Shown here piece by piece: positions 8,194-16,753 of a DNA stretch of 64,000 nucleotides (positions are counted from its first letter, which is position 1; every line of letters starts with the position of its first letter). This DNA comes from Microbacterium maritypicum MF109 (GTDB taxonomy: Bacteria; Actinomycetota; Actinomycetes; Actinomycetales; Microbacteriaceae). The position numbers and the translations under genes are program-made. The stretch covers positions 62,001 through 126,000 of the forward strand of contig NZ_ATAO01000195.1 of assembly GCF_000455825.1 (NCBI RefSeq). Reading direction: 5' to 3'. The notes beneath the pieces were generated by a model that had not been told where the DNA came from, ran no database searches, and saw only the letters and a program-made list of their open reading frames with translations.

Positions 8194-8229
8194 ATTCATT
8201 GACCAACTAAGTTCAATGAATAAACTTAG
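8194..8229 (+). promoter_or_regulatory. Promoter with two interleaved inverted repeats, upstream of the ROK repressor
   Basis: TTGACC (8199-8204) and TAAACT (8221-8226) form a -35/-10 pair with a 16-base spacer. Over it lie two interlocked inverted repeats: ATTCATTG (8194-8201) with CAATGAAT (8214-8221), and CTAAGTT (8207-8213) with AACTTAG (8223-8229). The stretch is conspicuously AT-rich. It is a likely autoregulatory operator of the ROK protein, whose gene starts at 8298. Confidence 0.7.
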
Positions 8230-8297
8230 GGAGAGACTACGGATCGCGCCACGATCTGTCAACAGCTCGCGACGGGCGAGCGTCGGAACGGGAACAC

Positions 8298-9464
8298 ATG
8301 CTCAGCACGGATGACGGCCTCGACACCCAGGCGTCTGTTCGGCGTGCGAACCTGCGCCGGGCTCTGCAGCTGGTCTTCCGGAATCCGGGCACGCAGACGC
8401 GCGCGGGCATCGCGAGGTCGACCGGGCTGACCGCCGCCACCGCGTCATCGCTGGTCGCCGAACTCATCGAGAACCGGCTGATCGTCGAAGGGGAGCAGGC
8501 GGCGAGCACCGGTGGCAAACGGGCGACCACTCTGAGCGTCGATGCGGACCATCACCTGATCCTGGTGCTGGTGATCCAGCCCCTGCACGCCGACATCGCT
8601 CTCGTGGCGCTCGACGGCACCGAGGTCGACCTCCGTCGCGTGAGCTACACCGCCGAGAACCGCGACCGCACCCTCGACGAGGCGGTGTCGGCCGTGGCGG
8701 AGGAGTTCGGCGGACGGCTCCTCGCCGCCGGCGTGCAGCTGCCGGGCACGACCGATGGGCGGTCGGTGCTCGAGAGCGTGCAGCTCAAATGGCAGAACGT
8801 CCCCCTCGCCGACCGGTTCGAGCGTGTGCTGGGAGCGCCCGTGCTGCTGATCAACGACGTCGACGCCGAAGCCATCGCCGAGGCGGGTATGGAGGAGTCG
8901 CCGTCCGGCTACCGCCTCTTCATCCATCTCGGCGGCGGTGTCGGCGCGGCCGTCACGCTCGACGGCGAGCTGGCTCCCGGCCCCCGAGACCGCGCGGGTG
9001 AGATCGGACATGTGCAGGTCGTGTTCGGCGACGCCGCGCGCGCCTGCCGATGCGGGCAGCGCGGCTGCCTGGAATCGGCCGCCGCTCTCGGGGCGATGCT
9101 CGGCGACGACTTCTCCGACGCCATGGATGCCCCGGAGATCCGCGCGCTCGCGGCTCAGGCCGACGAGGAGCAACTCGATGAGGGGGCTCGCGCGCTGGCC
9201 AGAGCCGTCAAGCTCATCGGCGCGCTGCTCGACCCGATCGAGGTCGTCATCGGCGGCCCGGCAACCGAGCTCGGACCGCGCTTCCTCGATCGCGTGCGCC
9301 GTGAGACCGAGTACCCCGCCCGCGGCACGGCGCAGGTTCCGGTGCGCTACGCCGATCCTCGTGTGTCGCTCGCCGCCGGAGCCGCCCAGGCCGCACTGAC
9401 GTCGGCGCTCGGCGTGCGCTGGAATCCCGAGCAGCTGCGCGCGGCATCGACGTCGCGCTCCTGA
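8298..9464 (+). CDS. ROK family transcriptional regulator (NagC/XylR type)
   Basis: A 388-residue regulator. The N-terminal winged HTH is RAGIARSTGLTAATASSLVAELIENRL (roughly residues 35-62). The ROK sugar-kinase-like domain contains the Zn-binding cluster CRCGQRGCLE and the glycine-rich HLGGGVGAAV. ROK repressors bind a sugar or sugar phosphate and release DNA. It faces an ABC sugar importer (9546-12722, minus strand) across a shared terminator, which makes sugar control of that importer plausible but unproven. An interleaved operator lies in its own promoter. Confidence 0.85.
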   Translation: MLSTDDGLDTQASVRRANLRRALQLVFRNPGTQTRAGIARSTGLTAATASSLVAELIENRLIVEGEQAASTGGKRATTLSVDADHHLILVLVIQPLHADIALVALDGTEVDLRRVSYTAENRDRTLDEAVSAVAEEFGGRLLAAGVQLPGTTDGRSVLESVQLKWQNVPLADRFERVLGAPVLLINDVDAEAIAEAGMEESPSGYRLFIHLGGGVGAAVTLDGELAPGPRDRAGEIGHVQVVFGDAARACRCGQRGCLESAAALGAMLGDDFSDAMDAPEIRALAAQADEEQLDEGARALARAVKLIGALLDPIEVVIGGPATELGPRFLDRVRRETEYPARGTAQVPVRYADPRVSLAAGAAQAALTSALGVRWNPEQLRAASTSRS

Positions 9465-9475
9465 CCGGCAGACGC

Positions 9476-9511
9476 ACATCCGCCCGACGGGTGCTCCCAT
9501 CGGGCGGATGT
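9476..9511. terminator. Bidirectional terminator between convergent genes
   Basis: ACATCCGCCCGA (9476-9487) pairs perfectly with TCGGGCGGATGT (9500-9511) around a 12-base loop, between the ROK regulator (plus) and the sugar permease (minus). Confidence 0.8.
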
Positions 9512-9545
9512 CGTCAAGCGGATGTCGACGCGCGGATGCGGAGGG

Positions 9546-10472
9546 CTACTTGACGCTGCCCGCCGTCAAGCCGCCGACGAGACGCTTCTCGATGAGCATG
9601 AACAGGATGACCACGGGCAGGATCGCGACGATCGAGACGCCGAACACGTACTGCCAGCTCGTCTCGTACTGACCGACGAACTTGGTCAGAGCGACCGACA
9701 ACGGCTGGTTCTTGTCGGTCGACAGGATCACGAGCGACGCCGCGAACTCGTTCCAGCAGGCGACGAAGGTGAACACGATCGCCGTGACGATGCCCGGCCA
9801 CACGAGCGGCAGGTTGATCTTGAACAGCACGGTGAAGCGCCCGGCGCCGTCGATCTGGGCGGCCTCGTCGACCTCCTTGGGGATGCCGGCGAAGAACGAG
9901 TGCATGATCCACACCGCGAACGACAGGTTGAAGGCCGCGTTGATGAAGATCATCGCGATCCAGGTGTCGCCGAGCCCGAGCACGGTGAACTGGCGGAACA
10001 GACCTGAGGTGAGCACGGCCGGCTGCAGCATCTGCGTGACGATGACCAGGAACAGGAACACCATGCGGCCGGGGAACTTGAAGCGCGCCGTGTAGTACGC
10101 CGCCGGAAGCGAGACCAGCAGGACCAGCAGCGTCGCGAACACGGCGATGACGATGGTCGAGATCAGGTTGTACGGCAGGGGCGTCTCGGGGGTGGACCAC
10201 ATCGAGATGTAGTTCTCCCAGTGCCACTCGATCGGGAGGTAGGTCGGATCGACCGACCGGATCTGCGACTTGGTCTTCACCGAGCCGAAGAACATGATCA
10301 GGTAGGGCAGCACGAAGATGGCGAGCACCAGGAGACCGGCGACGGTGCGCAGGATCACCCGGGGCAGCGTGACCTGGTCTTCGGTGTAGCGGCGCTTGCG
10401 GCCGGGTGTCGGCGGCGTGCGACGACCGCGGCCTCCGGCGGTGGTCACGAGCTCGGTCTCGGTCATGGTCAT
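9546..10472 (-). CDS. Carbohydrate ABC importer, permease (MalG type)
   Basis: A 308-residue CUT1-family permease. A cytoplasmic basic N-terminus (about 45 residues) is followed by six hydrophobic segments. The EAA loop is EVDEAAQIDGAGRFTVLFKINLP, matching the conserved EAA---G---------I-LP motif that docks the ATPase. It is the third gene of the operon binding protein, MalF-type, MalG-type, two bases after the MalF-type gene. No ATPase is encoded here, as usual in actinobacteria, where a shared MsiK-type ATPase serves many importers. Confidence 0.9.
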   Translation of the reverse strand: MTMTETELVTTAGGRGRRTPPTPGRKRRYTEDQVTLPRVILRTVAGLLVLAIFVLPYLIMFFGSVKTKSQIRSVDPTYLPIEWHWENYISMWSTPETPLPYNLISTIVIAVFATLLVLLVSLPAAYYTARFKFPGRMVFLFLVIVTQMLQPAVLTSGLFRQFTVLGLGDTWIAMIFINAAFNLSFAVWIMHSFFAGIPKEVDEAAQIDGAGRFTVLFKINLPLVWPGIVTAIVFTFVACWNEFAASLVILSTDKNQPLSVALTKFVGQYETSWQYVFGVSIVAILPVVILFMLIEKRLVGGLTAGSVK

Positions 10473-10474
10473 GA

Positions 10475-11446
10475 TCAGACCTCCTTCATGGGCTTGACGA
10501 TCTTCACGTACGCCGCGACGATCACGATGACGATGAGGAACGCGACCACCGACAGGGCACTCGCGACATCGACCTTCTTCTGCAGCTCGATGTATTTGAA
10601 GATCAGGGTCATGATCGTGTCGGCGCCGTAGCCGGGGATCGACCCGGTCATCACCTTCAGGATCGGCAGCGAGTTGAAGACGTTGATGATGTTGATGAGG
10701 ATGGCCACGGCCAGAGCGCTGCGCAGCTGCGGCAGCACGATCGACCAGTAGGTGCGGGCAGGGCCGGCGCCGTCCATCTTCGCCGCCTCGATCGCGTCGG
10801 CCGGGACCGACTGGAGTCCGGCGAGGATCGTGTAGGTCGTGAAGGGGAGCGACACGAAGATCGCGATCACGATCGACCAGGTGAAGGCCGTCGCGGGGTT
10901 CTTCGTCCAGCCGTAGCCCACCGCGTCATCGGAGAGCCCGATGTCGTAGAGGAACTTGTTGAAGATGCCGAAGTACGGCTCGAGGCTGTAGTAGAACACC
11001 ATGGTCGTCATCACGACGGATGCGGCCCACGGCACGATCACGGCCATGCGCACGAGCTGGCGCCCGGGGAAGGCCTTGTTCAGGATCTGCGCCAGACCGA
11101 GCGAGATCACGACCGTGAGGGTCACGACCGCGACCACCCACACGATCGTGCGGAAGAAGATCGGCCAGAACTCGGTGAACGTGAAGACCGTGACGAAGTT
11201 GTCGAAGCCCACGGACCCCTTGTCGAGGCCCGACAGGGAGATGTCACGCGTCGAGTTGAAGAACATCACCCCGGCGGGGAACAGCACGACGCCGATGATG
11301 AGCAGCAGTGCCGGTGCGATCCACGGCAGCGCTTGGAGAAGATCCTTTCCGCCCGGCCTGCCACGCGTGGCATCCGGGGACTTCGGAGTGCGGGGGCGGC
11401 TCTTCGCCGCCCCCGCGAGGTTCGAGGACTCTGTCTTCTGGCTCAT
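10475..11446 (-). CDS. Carbohydrate ABC importer, permease (MalF type)
   Basis: A 323-residue CUT1 permease. The basic, disordered N-terminus ends near residue 35, the first hydrophobic segment is near 38-60, and six segments are present in all. Its EAA loop is AIEAAKMDGAGPARTYWSIVLP. It forms the heterodimeric channel with the MalG-type protein encoded immediately downstream. The lipoprotein binding protein gene lies 31 bases upstream in the same orientation. Substrate identity can only be inferred from the divergent amino-sugar operon. Confidence 0.9.
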   Translation of the reverse strand: MSQKTESSNLAGAAKSRPRTPKSPDATRGRPGGKDLLQALPWIAPALLLIIGVVLFPAGVMFFNSTRDISLSGLDKGSVGFDNFVTVFTFTEFWPIFFRTIVWVVAVVTLTVVISLGLAQILNKAFPGRQLVRMAVIVPWAASVVMTTMVFYYSLEPYFGIFNKFLYDIGLSDDAVGYGWTKNPATAFTWSIVIAIFVSLPFTTYTILAGLQSVPADAIEAAKMDGAGPARTYWSIVLPQLRSALAVAILINIINVFNSLPILKVMTGSIPGYGADTIMTLIFKYIELQKKVDVASALSVVAFLIVIVIVAAYVKIVKPMKEV

Positions 11447-11477
11447 TCGGGTACCCGAACCTCTCCGATCAGCGGGC

Positions 11478-12722
11478 TCAGCCCGCGTCGACCTGTGCCT
11501 GGATCTCGGTCAGCACGTCCTGTGCCGGCTTCGACTGGATCTGACCGAACAGCGACTTGAACGCACCGTCGGCAGCGGACCACTTCGGGTTCGTCGACGG
11601 GTAGAACTGCGCGTCGGGCAGCACGTCGAGGAACGGCTTGAGTGCCTCTTCGCCGGAGAGCTGCTCGGCGCCGGACTTGGTGACCGGTAGGAAGCCCTCG
11701 GCCTGCACCCACGGCACGTAGACGTCGGCGGAGTAGTAGTAGTCGAAGAACTTGGTGATCGCCTCCTGCTTGTCACCATCGTTCTGGAACGCCATCAGCT
11801 GGTCCATGACGCCGAGGGTGAAGGGCGAGCCGTCCTTCGTCGGGATCGGAACGATGGAGTAGTCCAGGTCGGGGTTGTTCTCCTTGATCTGGCCGACCGT
11901 CGGCGGGAGGCCGACCTGCATGCCGATCTTGCCCTGGATGAAGATGTCCATCAAGGGGGAGCGCTGCGTGGAACCCGGGTCGGCCTGCGTCGCACCGGCG
12001 TCGATCATCTTCTTGATCTGCTCGGCGCCGGGGAGGTTCTCCGGGGTGTCGATCGTGATCTCGGAGGCATCGCCGAACGATCCGCCGCCGCCCCACAGCC
12101 ACACGGCCGCTTCTGCCTGTGCCTCTTCCGATCCGAGCGGCATGCCGTAGCCGGCGACACCGCCGCCGAGTGCGGACACCTTGGTGGCGGCATCCAGCAG
12201 CTCATCCCAGTTGGTCGGCGCCTCGACGCCGGCCTGGTCGAGCAGCGCGTTGTTGACGAACAGGGCGCGCGCCGAGGCGATCATCGGCAGCGCGTAGGCG
12301 GTCCCGTCGACCTCGGCGTTCTTGAGGAACGACTCCTGGAAGTCGGAGTAGGTGTCGTCGGAGACGACGTCCTTCGTCGGGTAGAGCAGCTCATCGCCGA
12401 CGAAGCCCGCGAAGGGTCCGCCGTTGTAGATGTCCGGTGCCTCGCCGGCCTGGATCTTGGTGGAGACGACCTTCTCGAGGTTGTCCCACGACTGCACCTC
12501 GAGCTTGACCTTGATGTCGGGGTTGGCCTTCTCGAACCCGTCGATCACCGTCTCCCAGTTGGCCTTGGTGCCGTCGGAGTAGCTGGGGACGAGGAGGTCG
12601 AGGGTGGTCGAGCCGTCCCCGCCTCCGCTGTCGCCGGACGAACCGCCGAACCCGCACGAAGCGAGCGAGAGCGTGGCGACGGCCGCAATGGCGGCGGCGC
12701 CGAACCGCAGTGACTTCTTCAT
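11478..12722 (-). CDS. Sugar-binding lipoprotein of the ABC importer
   Basis: A 414-residue family 1 extracellular solute-binding protein. From the ATG at 12722 the protein begins MKKSLRFG, a typical lipoprotein signal with lipobox LASC and Cys23. The mature protein has the Venus-flytrap pattern, with VSTKIQAGEAPDIYNGG, FIQGKIGMQVG and a C-terminal helix after LKPFLDVLP. The frame stays open upstream, but the sequence before MKK lacks signal-peptide features. It heads the three-gene importer operon, transcribed from a promoter at 12922-12950 that contains an ACAAACAAA element. Confidence 0.9.
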   Translation of the reverse strand: MKKSLRFGAAAIAAVATLSLASCGFGGSSGDSGGGDGSTTLDLLVPSYSDGTKANWETVIDGFEKANPDIKVKLEVQSWDNLEKVVSTKIQAGEAPDIYNGGPFAGFVGDELLYPTKDVVSDDTYSDFQESFLKNAEVDGTAYALPMIASARALFVNNALLDQAGVEAPTNWDELLDAATKVSALGGGVAGYGMPLGSEEAQAEAAVWLWGGGGSFGDASEITIDTPENLPGAEQIKKMIDAGATQADPGSTQRSPLMDIFIQGKIGMQVGLPPTVGQIKENNPDLDYSIVPIPTKDGSPFTLGVMDQLMAFQNDGDKQEAITKFFDYYYSADVYVPWVQAEGFLPVTKSGAEQLSGEEALKPFLDVLPDAQFYPSTNPKWSAADGAFKSLFGQIQSKPAQDVLTEIQAQVDAG

Positions 12723-12921
12723 GTGTATTGCATTCCTCACTGTGATGTCCGAACCCTCGGCGGCAGGGCCGCTTCGGGAGGGGGTGTGGTGCACAGTCGC
12801 AAGCACATCACGCGACAGTGCGTGGGTGATCGTTTCGCCGTGAGGCAGCCACGATCGTTCAAGCCGGGGCTCGGGGCTCTCGACTTCGGCCGGGGTCGAC
12901 GTCGAGGGTGGAACTCGTCTG

Positions 12922-12950
12922 ATTATTTGTCAGGAGAACAAACAAATCAA
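12922..12950 (-). promoter_or_regulatory. Operator-bearing promoter of the sugar importer operon
   Basis: On the minus strand, TTGATT (12945-12950) and AATAAT (12922-12927) are 17 bases apart. The spacer holds TTTGT-N7-ACAAA (plus-strand reading, 12926-12942), followed by a further ACAAA. Such TGTTTG/ACAAACA repeats are typical of DeoR-family sugar operators, and a DeoR gene closes the facing operon at 16753. It lies in the 325-bp gap 12723-13047. Confidence 0.6.
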
Positions 12951-12960
12951 GGTAAAGCTG

Positions 12961-12988
12961 TTGGTGTTGTGATTCGACGCCATACTAT
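12961..12988 (+). promoter_or_regulatory. Promoter of the amino-sugar catabolic operon
   Basis: TTGGTG (12961-12966), a 16-base spacer and TACTAT (12983-12988) precede the SIS gene by about 60 bases. GAAAGG before the ATG at 13048 serves as ribosome-binding site. The promoter is adjacent to the operator at 12926-12947, so one repressor could block both directions. Confidence 0.5.
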
Positions 12989-13047
12989 GATCGAATTAGG
13001 CTTCAAACGATCACAAGTCTGCAACTTATCGCCAGAAAGGCACCTCG

Positions 13048-13944
13048 ATGTCCGAATCGCTGCCCGGCGCACACATGCGCGAAGAACTCAATTCCCAGCC
13101 GGAGATGTGGGCGCGGGCGGCCGATCTGAAGGCCGAGCAGGCACTGCTCCCCGCATCGGGAGCCCGCATCGCCGTCGTCGGATGCGGCACGTCGTGGTTC
13201 ATGGCGCAGTCGTACGCCGCGTTGCGCGAGTCCGCCGGTCAGGGTGAGACCGACGCCTACGCGGCGTCCGAGGCCTTCCTCGACCGCGGATACGACGCCG
13301 TCGTCGCCCTCACCCGTTCCGGGACCACGAGCGAGGTGCTCGAGCTCGTCGACCGCATCAAGGGGCGCATCCCGACCATCGGAGTGATCGGCGATCCTGA
13401 TTCGCCGCTCGTCTCGCTCGCCGACGAGGCTGTGCTGCTCCCGTTCGCCGATGAGCAGTCGGTCGTGCAGACGCGATTCGCGACCACCGCGCTGGCGCTC
13501 TTCCGGGCGTCGCTCGGCGAAGACCTCTCCGGCGCCATCGCCGATGCCGAGGCCGTGCTCGCCGAGGACGGCGACGACGAGCTGCGCGACGCGGAGCAGT
13601 ACACGTTCCTCGGACGCGGATGGACGATCGGCCTCGCCCACGAGGCCGCGCTGAAGCTGCGCGAGTCCTCGCAGTCGTGGACCGAGGCGTACCCCTCGAT
13701 GGACTACCGGCACGGTCCGATCGCGATCGCGGCCCCTGGCCGCGTCACCTGGCAGTTCGGCGAGGCTCCCGAGGGACTCGCTGCGCAGGTCGAGGCCACC
13801 GGCGCCCGCTTCGAGCAGCGGTCGATCGACCCGCTCGCCGACCTCGTGCGCCTGCACCGCACCGCGCTCGACCGCGCCGTCGCCCGCGGCCTCGACCCCG
13901 ACCAGCCCCGCAACCTCACGCGATCCGTCATCCTGGATGCATGA
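13048..13944 (+). CDS. SIS-domain sugar-phosphate isomerase/deaminase (AgaS/GlmS-C-like)
   Basis: A 298-residue protein with two SIS folds. The first contains VGCGTSWFMAQSYAALRES and the SRSGTTSE-type phosphate-binding loop (here ALTRSGTTSEVLEL), and the second contains GRGWTIGLAHEAALKLRESS. This tandem architecture without a glutaminase domain matches AgaS-type galactosamine-6-phosphate deaminase/isomerases and related GlmS-like proteins. Within this operon (sugar kinase, PfkB kinase, class II aldolase, DeoR) it would convert an amino-sugar phosphate to a ketose phosphate and ammonia. The exact substrate, galactosamine or glucosamine type, is not decidable from sequence alone. Confidence 0.8.
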   Translation: MSESLPGAHMREELNSQPEMWARAADLKAEQALLPASGARIAVVGCGTSWFMAQSYAALRESAGQGETDAYAASEAFLDRGYDAVVALTRSGTTSEVLELVDRIKGRIPTIGVIGDPDSPLVSLADEAVLLPFADEQSVVQTRFATTALALFRASLGEDLSGAIADAEAVLAEDGDDELRDAEQYTFLGRGWTIGLAHEAALKLRESSQSWTEAYPSMDYRHGPIAIAAPGRVTWQFGEAPEGLAAQVEATGARFEQRSIDPLADLVRLHRTALDRAVARGLDPDQPRNLTRSVILDA

Positions 13945-13968
13945 CGCAACCCGCCGCCGGAGCTGACC

Positions 13969-14961
13969 ATGACCCGAGCTGACGGGACGGATGCCGTTCC
14001 CGACGTCGAGCGAGACGCGACCGGTGAGAAGCTCGCCGCCGTGCGCACGCTCGGCGTCGGTGCCCCCGTGCTGGCGTTCGACGTGGGCGGCACCGACATC
14101 AAGTCGGCCCTGTTCGACGCCGACGGCACCGCCCTCGGACTGCGCCGCACGCCCACGCCGATCGCCGAGGGCGACCGCACGCAGGTGCTGCTCGAGCGTC
14201 TCGAGGTGCTGGCCGAGGAGCTCCGCGCCGCGCACCCCTCTGTCGTGCCGCAGGCGGTGGGACTCGTCGTGCCCGGGATCGTCGATGCGGATGCCGGCTT
14301 GGGCGTCTTCGCGAGCAACCTCGGCTGGCACGACTCGCCCTTGCGCGACCTCGCCGCTGAACGCCTCGGGCTGCCCGTGGCCTTCGACCACGATGTCCGT
14401 GCCGCCAGCTGGGCGGAACGCCGACTCGGTGGCGCGCGCGACTACGCCGATTCGGTGGTGCTCGTGATCGGCACGGGAATCGCCGGTGCGCTGCTGGTCG
14501 GGGGCGTCCCGTACACCGCCGGCGGTTACGCGGGTGAGATCGGGCACTCCCCGATCGCGGACGGGCCGATCTGCGCGTGCGGCGCACGCGGTTGCCTCGA
14601 AGCCGTCGCCTCGGCCGGTGCCATCGCCCGGCGGTATCGCGAGGCGACCGGGATCGCTCCGGACGGAGCGAAGGACGTGATCGCCCGCGCGGCGGCCGGC
14701 GACGAGGTGGCCGCGGAGATCTGGAACTCCGCGCTCGACGCGCTCACGATGTCTCTGGCTCAGCTCACCGCCGTCGTGGCGCCGGAAGCAGTGGTCATCG
14801 GCGGCGGGCTCTCCCGCGCCGGCGGCGCCCTGTTCGATGAGCTGCGCACGCGCCTGGCCGCCCGGCTCAGCTTCCATCGCATCCCGGCGCTGGTCCCCGC
14901 CGAGCTCTCCGGCAACGCAGGGCTGCTGGGCGCCGCTCTCCGCGCACGGGAGCTCACATGA
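13969..14961 (+). CDS. ROK family sugar kinase
   Basis: A 330-residue ROK kinase without a DNA-binding domain. After about 30 polar residues comes the ATP-binding FDVGGTDIKSALFDADG, then the active-site region VAFDHDVRAASWAE, GTGIAGALL, and the ROK Zn cluster CACGARGCLE. It should phosphorylate a hexose or N-acetylhexosamine at the 6-position after import. The ATG at 13969 or a slightly later start is possible, because the first 30 residues look like an extension. It overlaps the PfkB gene by ATGA. In this operon it supplies the sugar phosphate for the SIS enzyme. Confidence 0.88.
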   Translation: MTRADGTDAVPDVERDATGEKLAAVRTLGVGAPVLAFDVGGTDIKSALFDADGTALGLRRTPTPIAEGDRTQVLLERLEVLAEELRAAHPSVVPQAVGLVVPGIVDADAGLGVFASNLGWHDSPLRDLAAERLGLPVAFDHDVRAASWAERRLGGARDYADSVVLVIGTGIAGALLVGGVPYTAGGYAGEIGHSPIADGPICACGARGCLEAVASAGAIARRYREATGIAPDGAKDVIARAAAGDEVAAEIWNSALDALTMSLAQLTAVVAPEAVVIGGGLSRAGGALFDELRTRLAARLSFHRIPALVPAELSGNAGLLGAALRARELT

Positions 14962-15902
14962 TCCTCACCGTCACTCCGAACCCCGCCCTCGACCTCACCT
15001 GGCGCGTCGATCGGCTCGTCGAGGGCGGAACGCACCGGGCGGATGCCGGGGCCGCTCGTGCCGGCGGCAAAGGACTCAACGTCGCGCGGGTGGCGCACGC
15101 CGAGGGTGCGGACGTGCTCGCGGTCACCACCGTGGGCGGTCGGGTCGGCGAGGAGTTCGCCGCGGAGCTGCGCACGAGCGGTGTGCCGAACGCGCTGGTG
15201 GCGGTCGCCGCGGAGACCCGCCGCAGCATCGCGGTGGTCGATGAGGCGCTCGGCGACACCACGATCATCAACGAGCGGGGTGCGAATCCGACCGATGCCG
15301 AATGGGCGGCGCTGCTCGCCGAGGTCGTCGAACGGTTGTCGGGTGCGCGAGTGCTGGTCGTGTCCGGCAGTGTGCCGCCTGGCGCGCCGGAGTCGTTGCT
15401 CCCCATGCTCATCGCGGTGGGGAAGGACGCCGGAGTGCCGGTGATCGTCGACACCTCCGGACCCGCTCTGCTGCGCGCGGCGGAGGCCGGAGCCACAGTG
15501 CTCAAGCCCAACGCGGCCGAGCTGGTCGAGGCCACAGGCATCGCCGACCCTGTCGAAGGGGCCCGATCGCTGATCGCCCGGGGCACCGAACTCGTGCTGC
15601 TCTCGCTGGGGGCCGAGGGCATGCTCGCGGTCACGGCATCCGCACTCGTGCACGCTCGCCTCGACGAACCCCTCGCGGGCAACCCGACGGGCGCCGGTGA
15701 TGCCGGGGTCGCCGCCTGCGCCGTGCTGTACGCCGAGGGGGTGCGCGATCCCGAGCAGATCCTTCGCCGGGCCACCGCCTGGTCCGCCGCCGCGGTGCTG
15801 ACCCCGCTGGCCGGCGACATCTCGTCGCGCTGGACGGAGCTCGAACAACAGCTCCGCATCTCGCATCCCCATCCTGAATCGTTCCGGAAGGACCCTTCGT
15901 GA
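14958..15902 (+). CDS. PfkB-family hexose-phosphate kinase (tagatose-6-P kinase / 1-phosphofructokinase type)
   Basis: A 314-residue ribokinase-fold enzyme starting ILTVTPNPALDLTW, the N-terminus typical of the LacC/FruK/PfkB 1-phosphofructokinase group. It has the GGKGLNVARV sugar-binding motif and the C-terminal catalytic NPTGAGDAGVA with its Asp base. It would phosphorylate tagatose-6-phosphate or fructose-phosphate to the 1,6-bisphosphate that the next gene product cleaves. It overlaps both neighbours by four bases (ATGA upstream, GTGA downstream), so stoichiometric co-expression is likely. Confidence 0.88.
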   Translation: MILTVTPNPALDLTWRVDRLVEGGTHRADAGAARAGGKGLNVARVAHAEGADVLAVTTVGGRVGEEFAAELRTSGVPNALVAVAAETRRSIAVVDEALGDTTIINERGANPTDAEWAALLAEVVERLSGARVLVVSGSVPPGAPESLLPMLIAVGKDAGVPVIVDTSGPALLRAAEAGATVLKPNAAELVEATGIADPVEGARSLIARGTELVLLSLGAEGMLAVTASALVHARLDEPLAGNPTGAGDAGVAACAVLYAEGVRDPEQILRRATAWSAAAVLTPLAGDISSRWTELEQQLRISHPHPESFRKDPS

Positions 15903-16753
15903 CCCTCGTCTCCGCTCGCGACCTCGTCTCCGCCGCTGCCGCCGAAGGCACCGGCATCGGCGCCTTCAACGTGATCCACCTCGAGACCGCCGAGGGGCTG
16001 GTGCGGGCCGCCGCCCTCGCGCAGCTGCCCGTCATCCTGCAGATCTCGCAGAACTGTGCCGACTACCACGGCGGGCTCGAGCCCATTGCGCTCGCCACGC
16101 TCGCGGTGGCCAGGCGCGCGCAGACACCCGTGGCTGTGCACCTCGATCACGCCGAGCGGCCCGAACTGGTCGACGAGGCCATCGCGCTGGGCTTCGGCTC
16201 CGTCATGTTCGACGGCGGCGCCCTGCCCTACGACGACAACGTGGCTCTCACGGCGGAGGTCGCCGCCCGTGCTCACGAGGCGGGGGTCTACGTCGAGGGA
16301 GAGCTCGGCGAGGTGGGGGGCAAGGACGGGGCGCACGCTCCGGGTGTGCGCACCGACCCCGACGAGGCGCGTGCGTTCGTCGCGGCCACCGGCGTCGATG
16401 CGCTCGCGGTCGCGGTGGGTTCCTCGCACGCGATGACCGACCGCACGGCGTCCCTCGACCTCGACCTGATCGCACGACTGCACGAGGCCCTGCCGGTGCC
16501 GCTGGTGCTGCACGGGTCTTCCGGCGTCGCGGATGCCGTGATCGCCGACGCCGTGCGGGCGGGCATGACGAAGATCAACGTCTCCACGCACCTGAACGGG
16601 TTCTTCACGCGGGCGGTGCGCGAGAAGCTCGACGCCGATGAGCGTCTCGTCGACTCCCGCAAGTACCTCGCCCCCGCCCGCGACGCCCTCGCCGGTGAAG
16701 CGGCGCGGATGCTGCGGCTGTTCGCGCTGCGGCCGGCGGAATCGGTCGCCTGA
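15899..16753 (+). CDS. Class II ketose-bisphosphate aldolase (tagatose/fructose-1,6-bisphosphate)
   Basis: A 284-residue Zn-dependent aldolase. The metal- and substrate-binding motif AVHLDHAERPELVDEAI lies near residue 80, VEGELGEVGGKDG near 130, and LVLHGSSGVADAVI and KINVSTHLN near the C-terminus, as in GatY/KbaY/FbaA. It splits the bisphosphate into dihydroxyacetone phosphate and glyceraldehyde-3-phosphate, completing the catabolic path of this operon. The GTG start lies in the GTGA overlap with the kinase gene. Context favours tagatose-bisphosphate, though sequence cannot exclude fructose-bisphosphate. Confidence 0.88.
   Translation: MTLVSARDLVSAAAAEGTGIGAFNVIHLETAEGLVRAAALAQLPVILQISQNCADYHGGLEPIALATLAVARRAQTPVAVHLDHAERPELVDEAIALGFGSVMFDGGALPYDDNVALTAEVAARAHEAGVYVEGELGEVGGKDGAHAPGVRTDPDEARAFVAATGVDALAVAVGSSHAMTDRTASLDLDLIARLHEALPVPLVLHGSSGVADAVIADAVRAGMTKINVSTHLNGFFTRAVREKLDADERLVDSRKYLAPARDALAGEAARMLRLFALRPAESVA

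Noticed and set aside
13003..14877. 624-codon minus-strand frame over the SIS and ROK kinase genes
   Set aside because: Antisense shadow with no recognisable motif; the plus-strand genes have full motif sets and tight overlaps.
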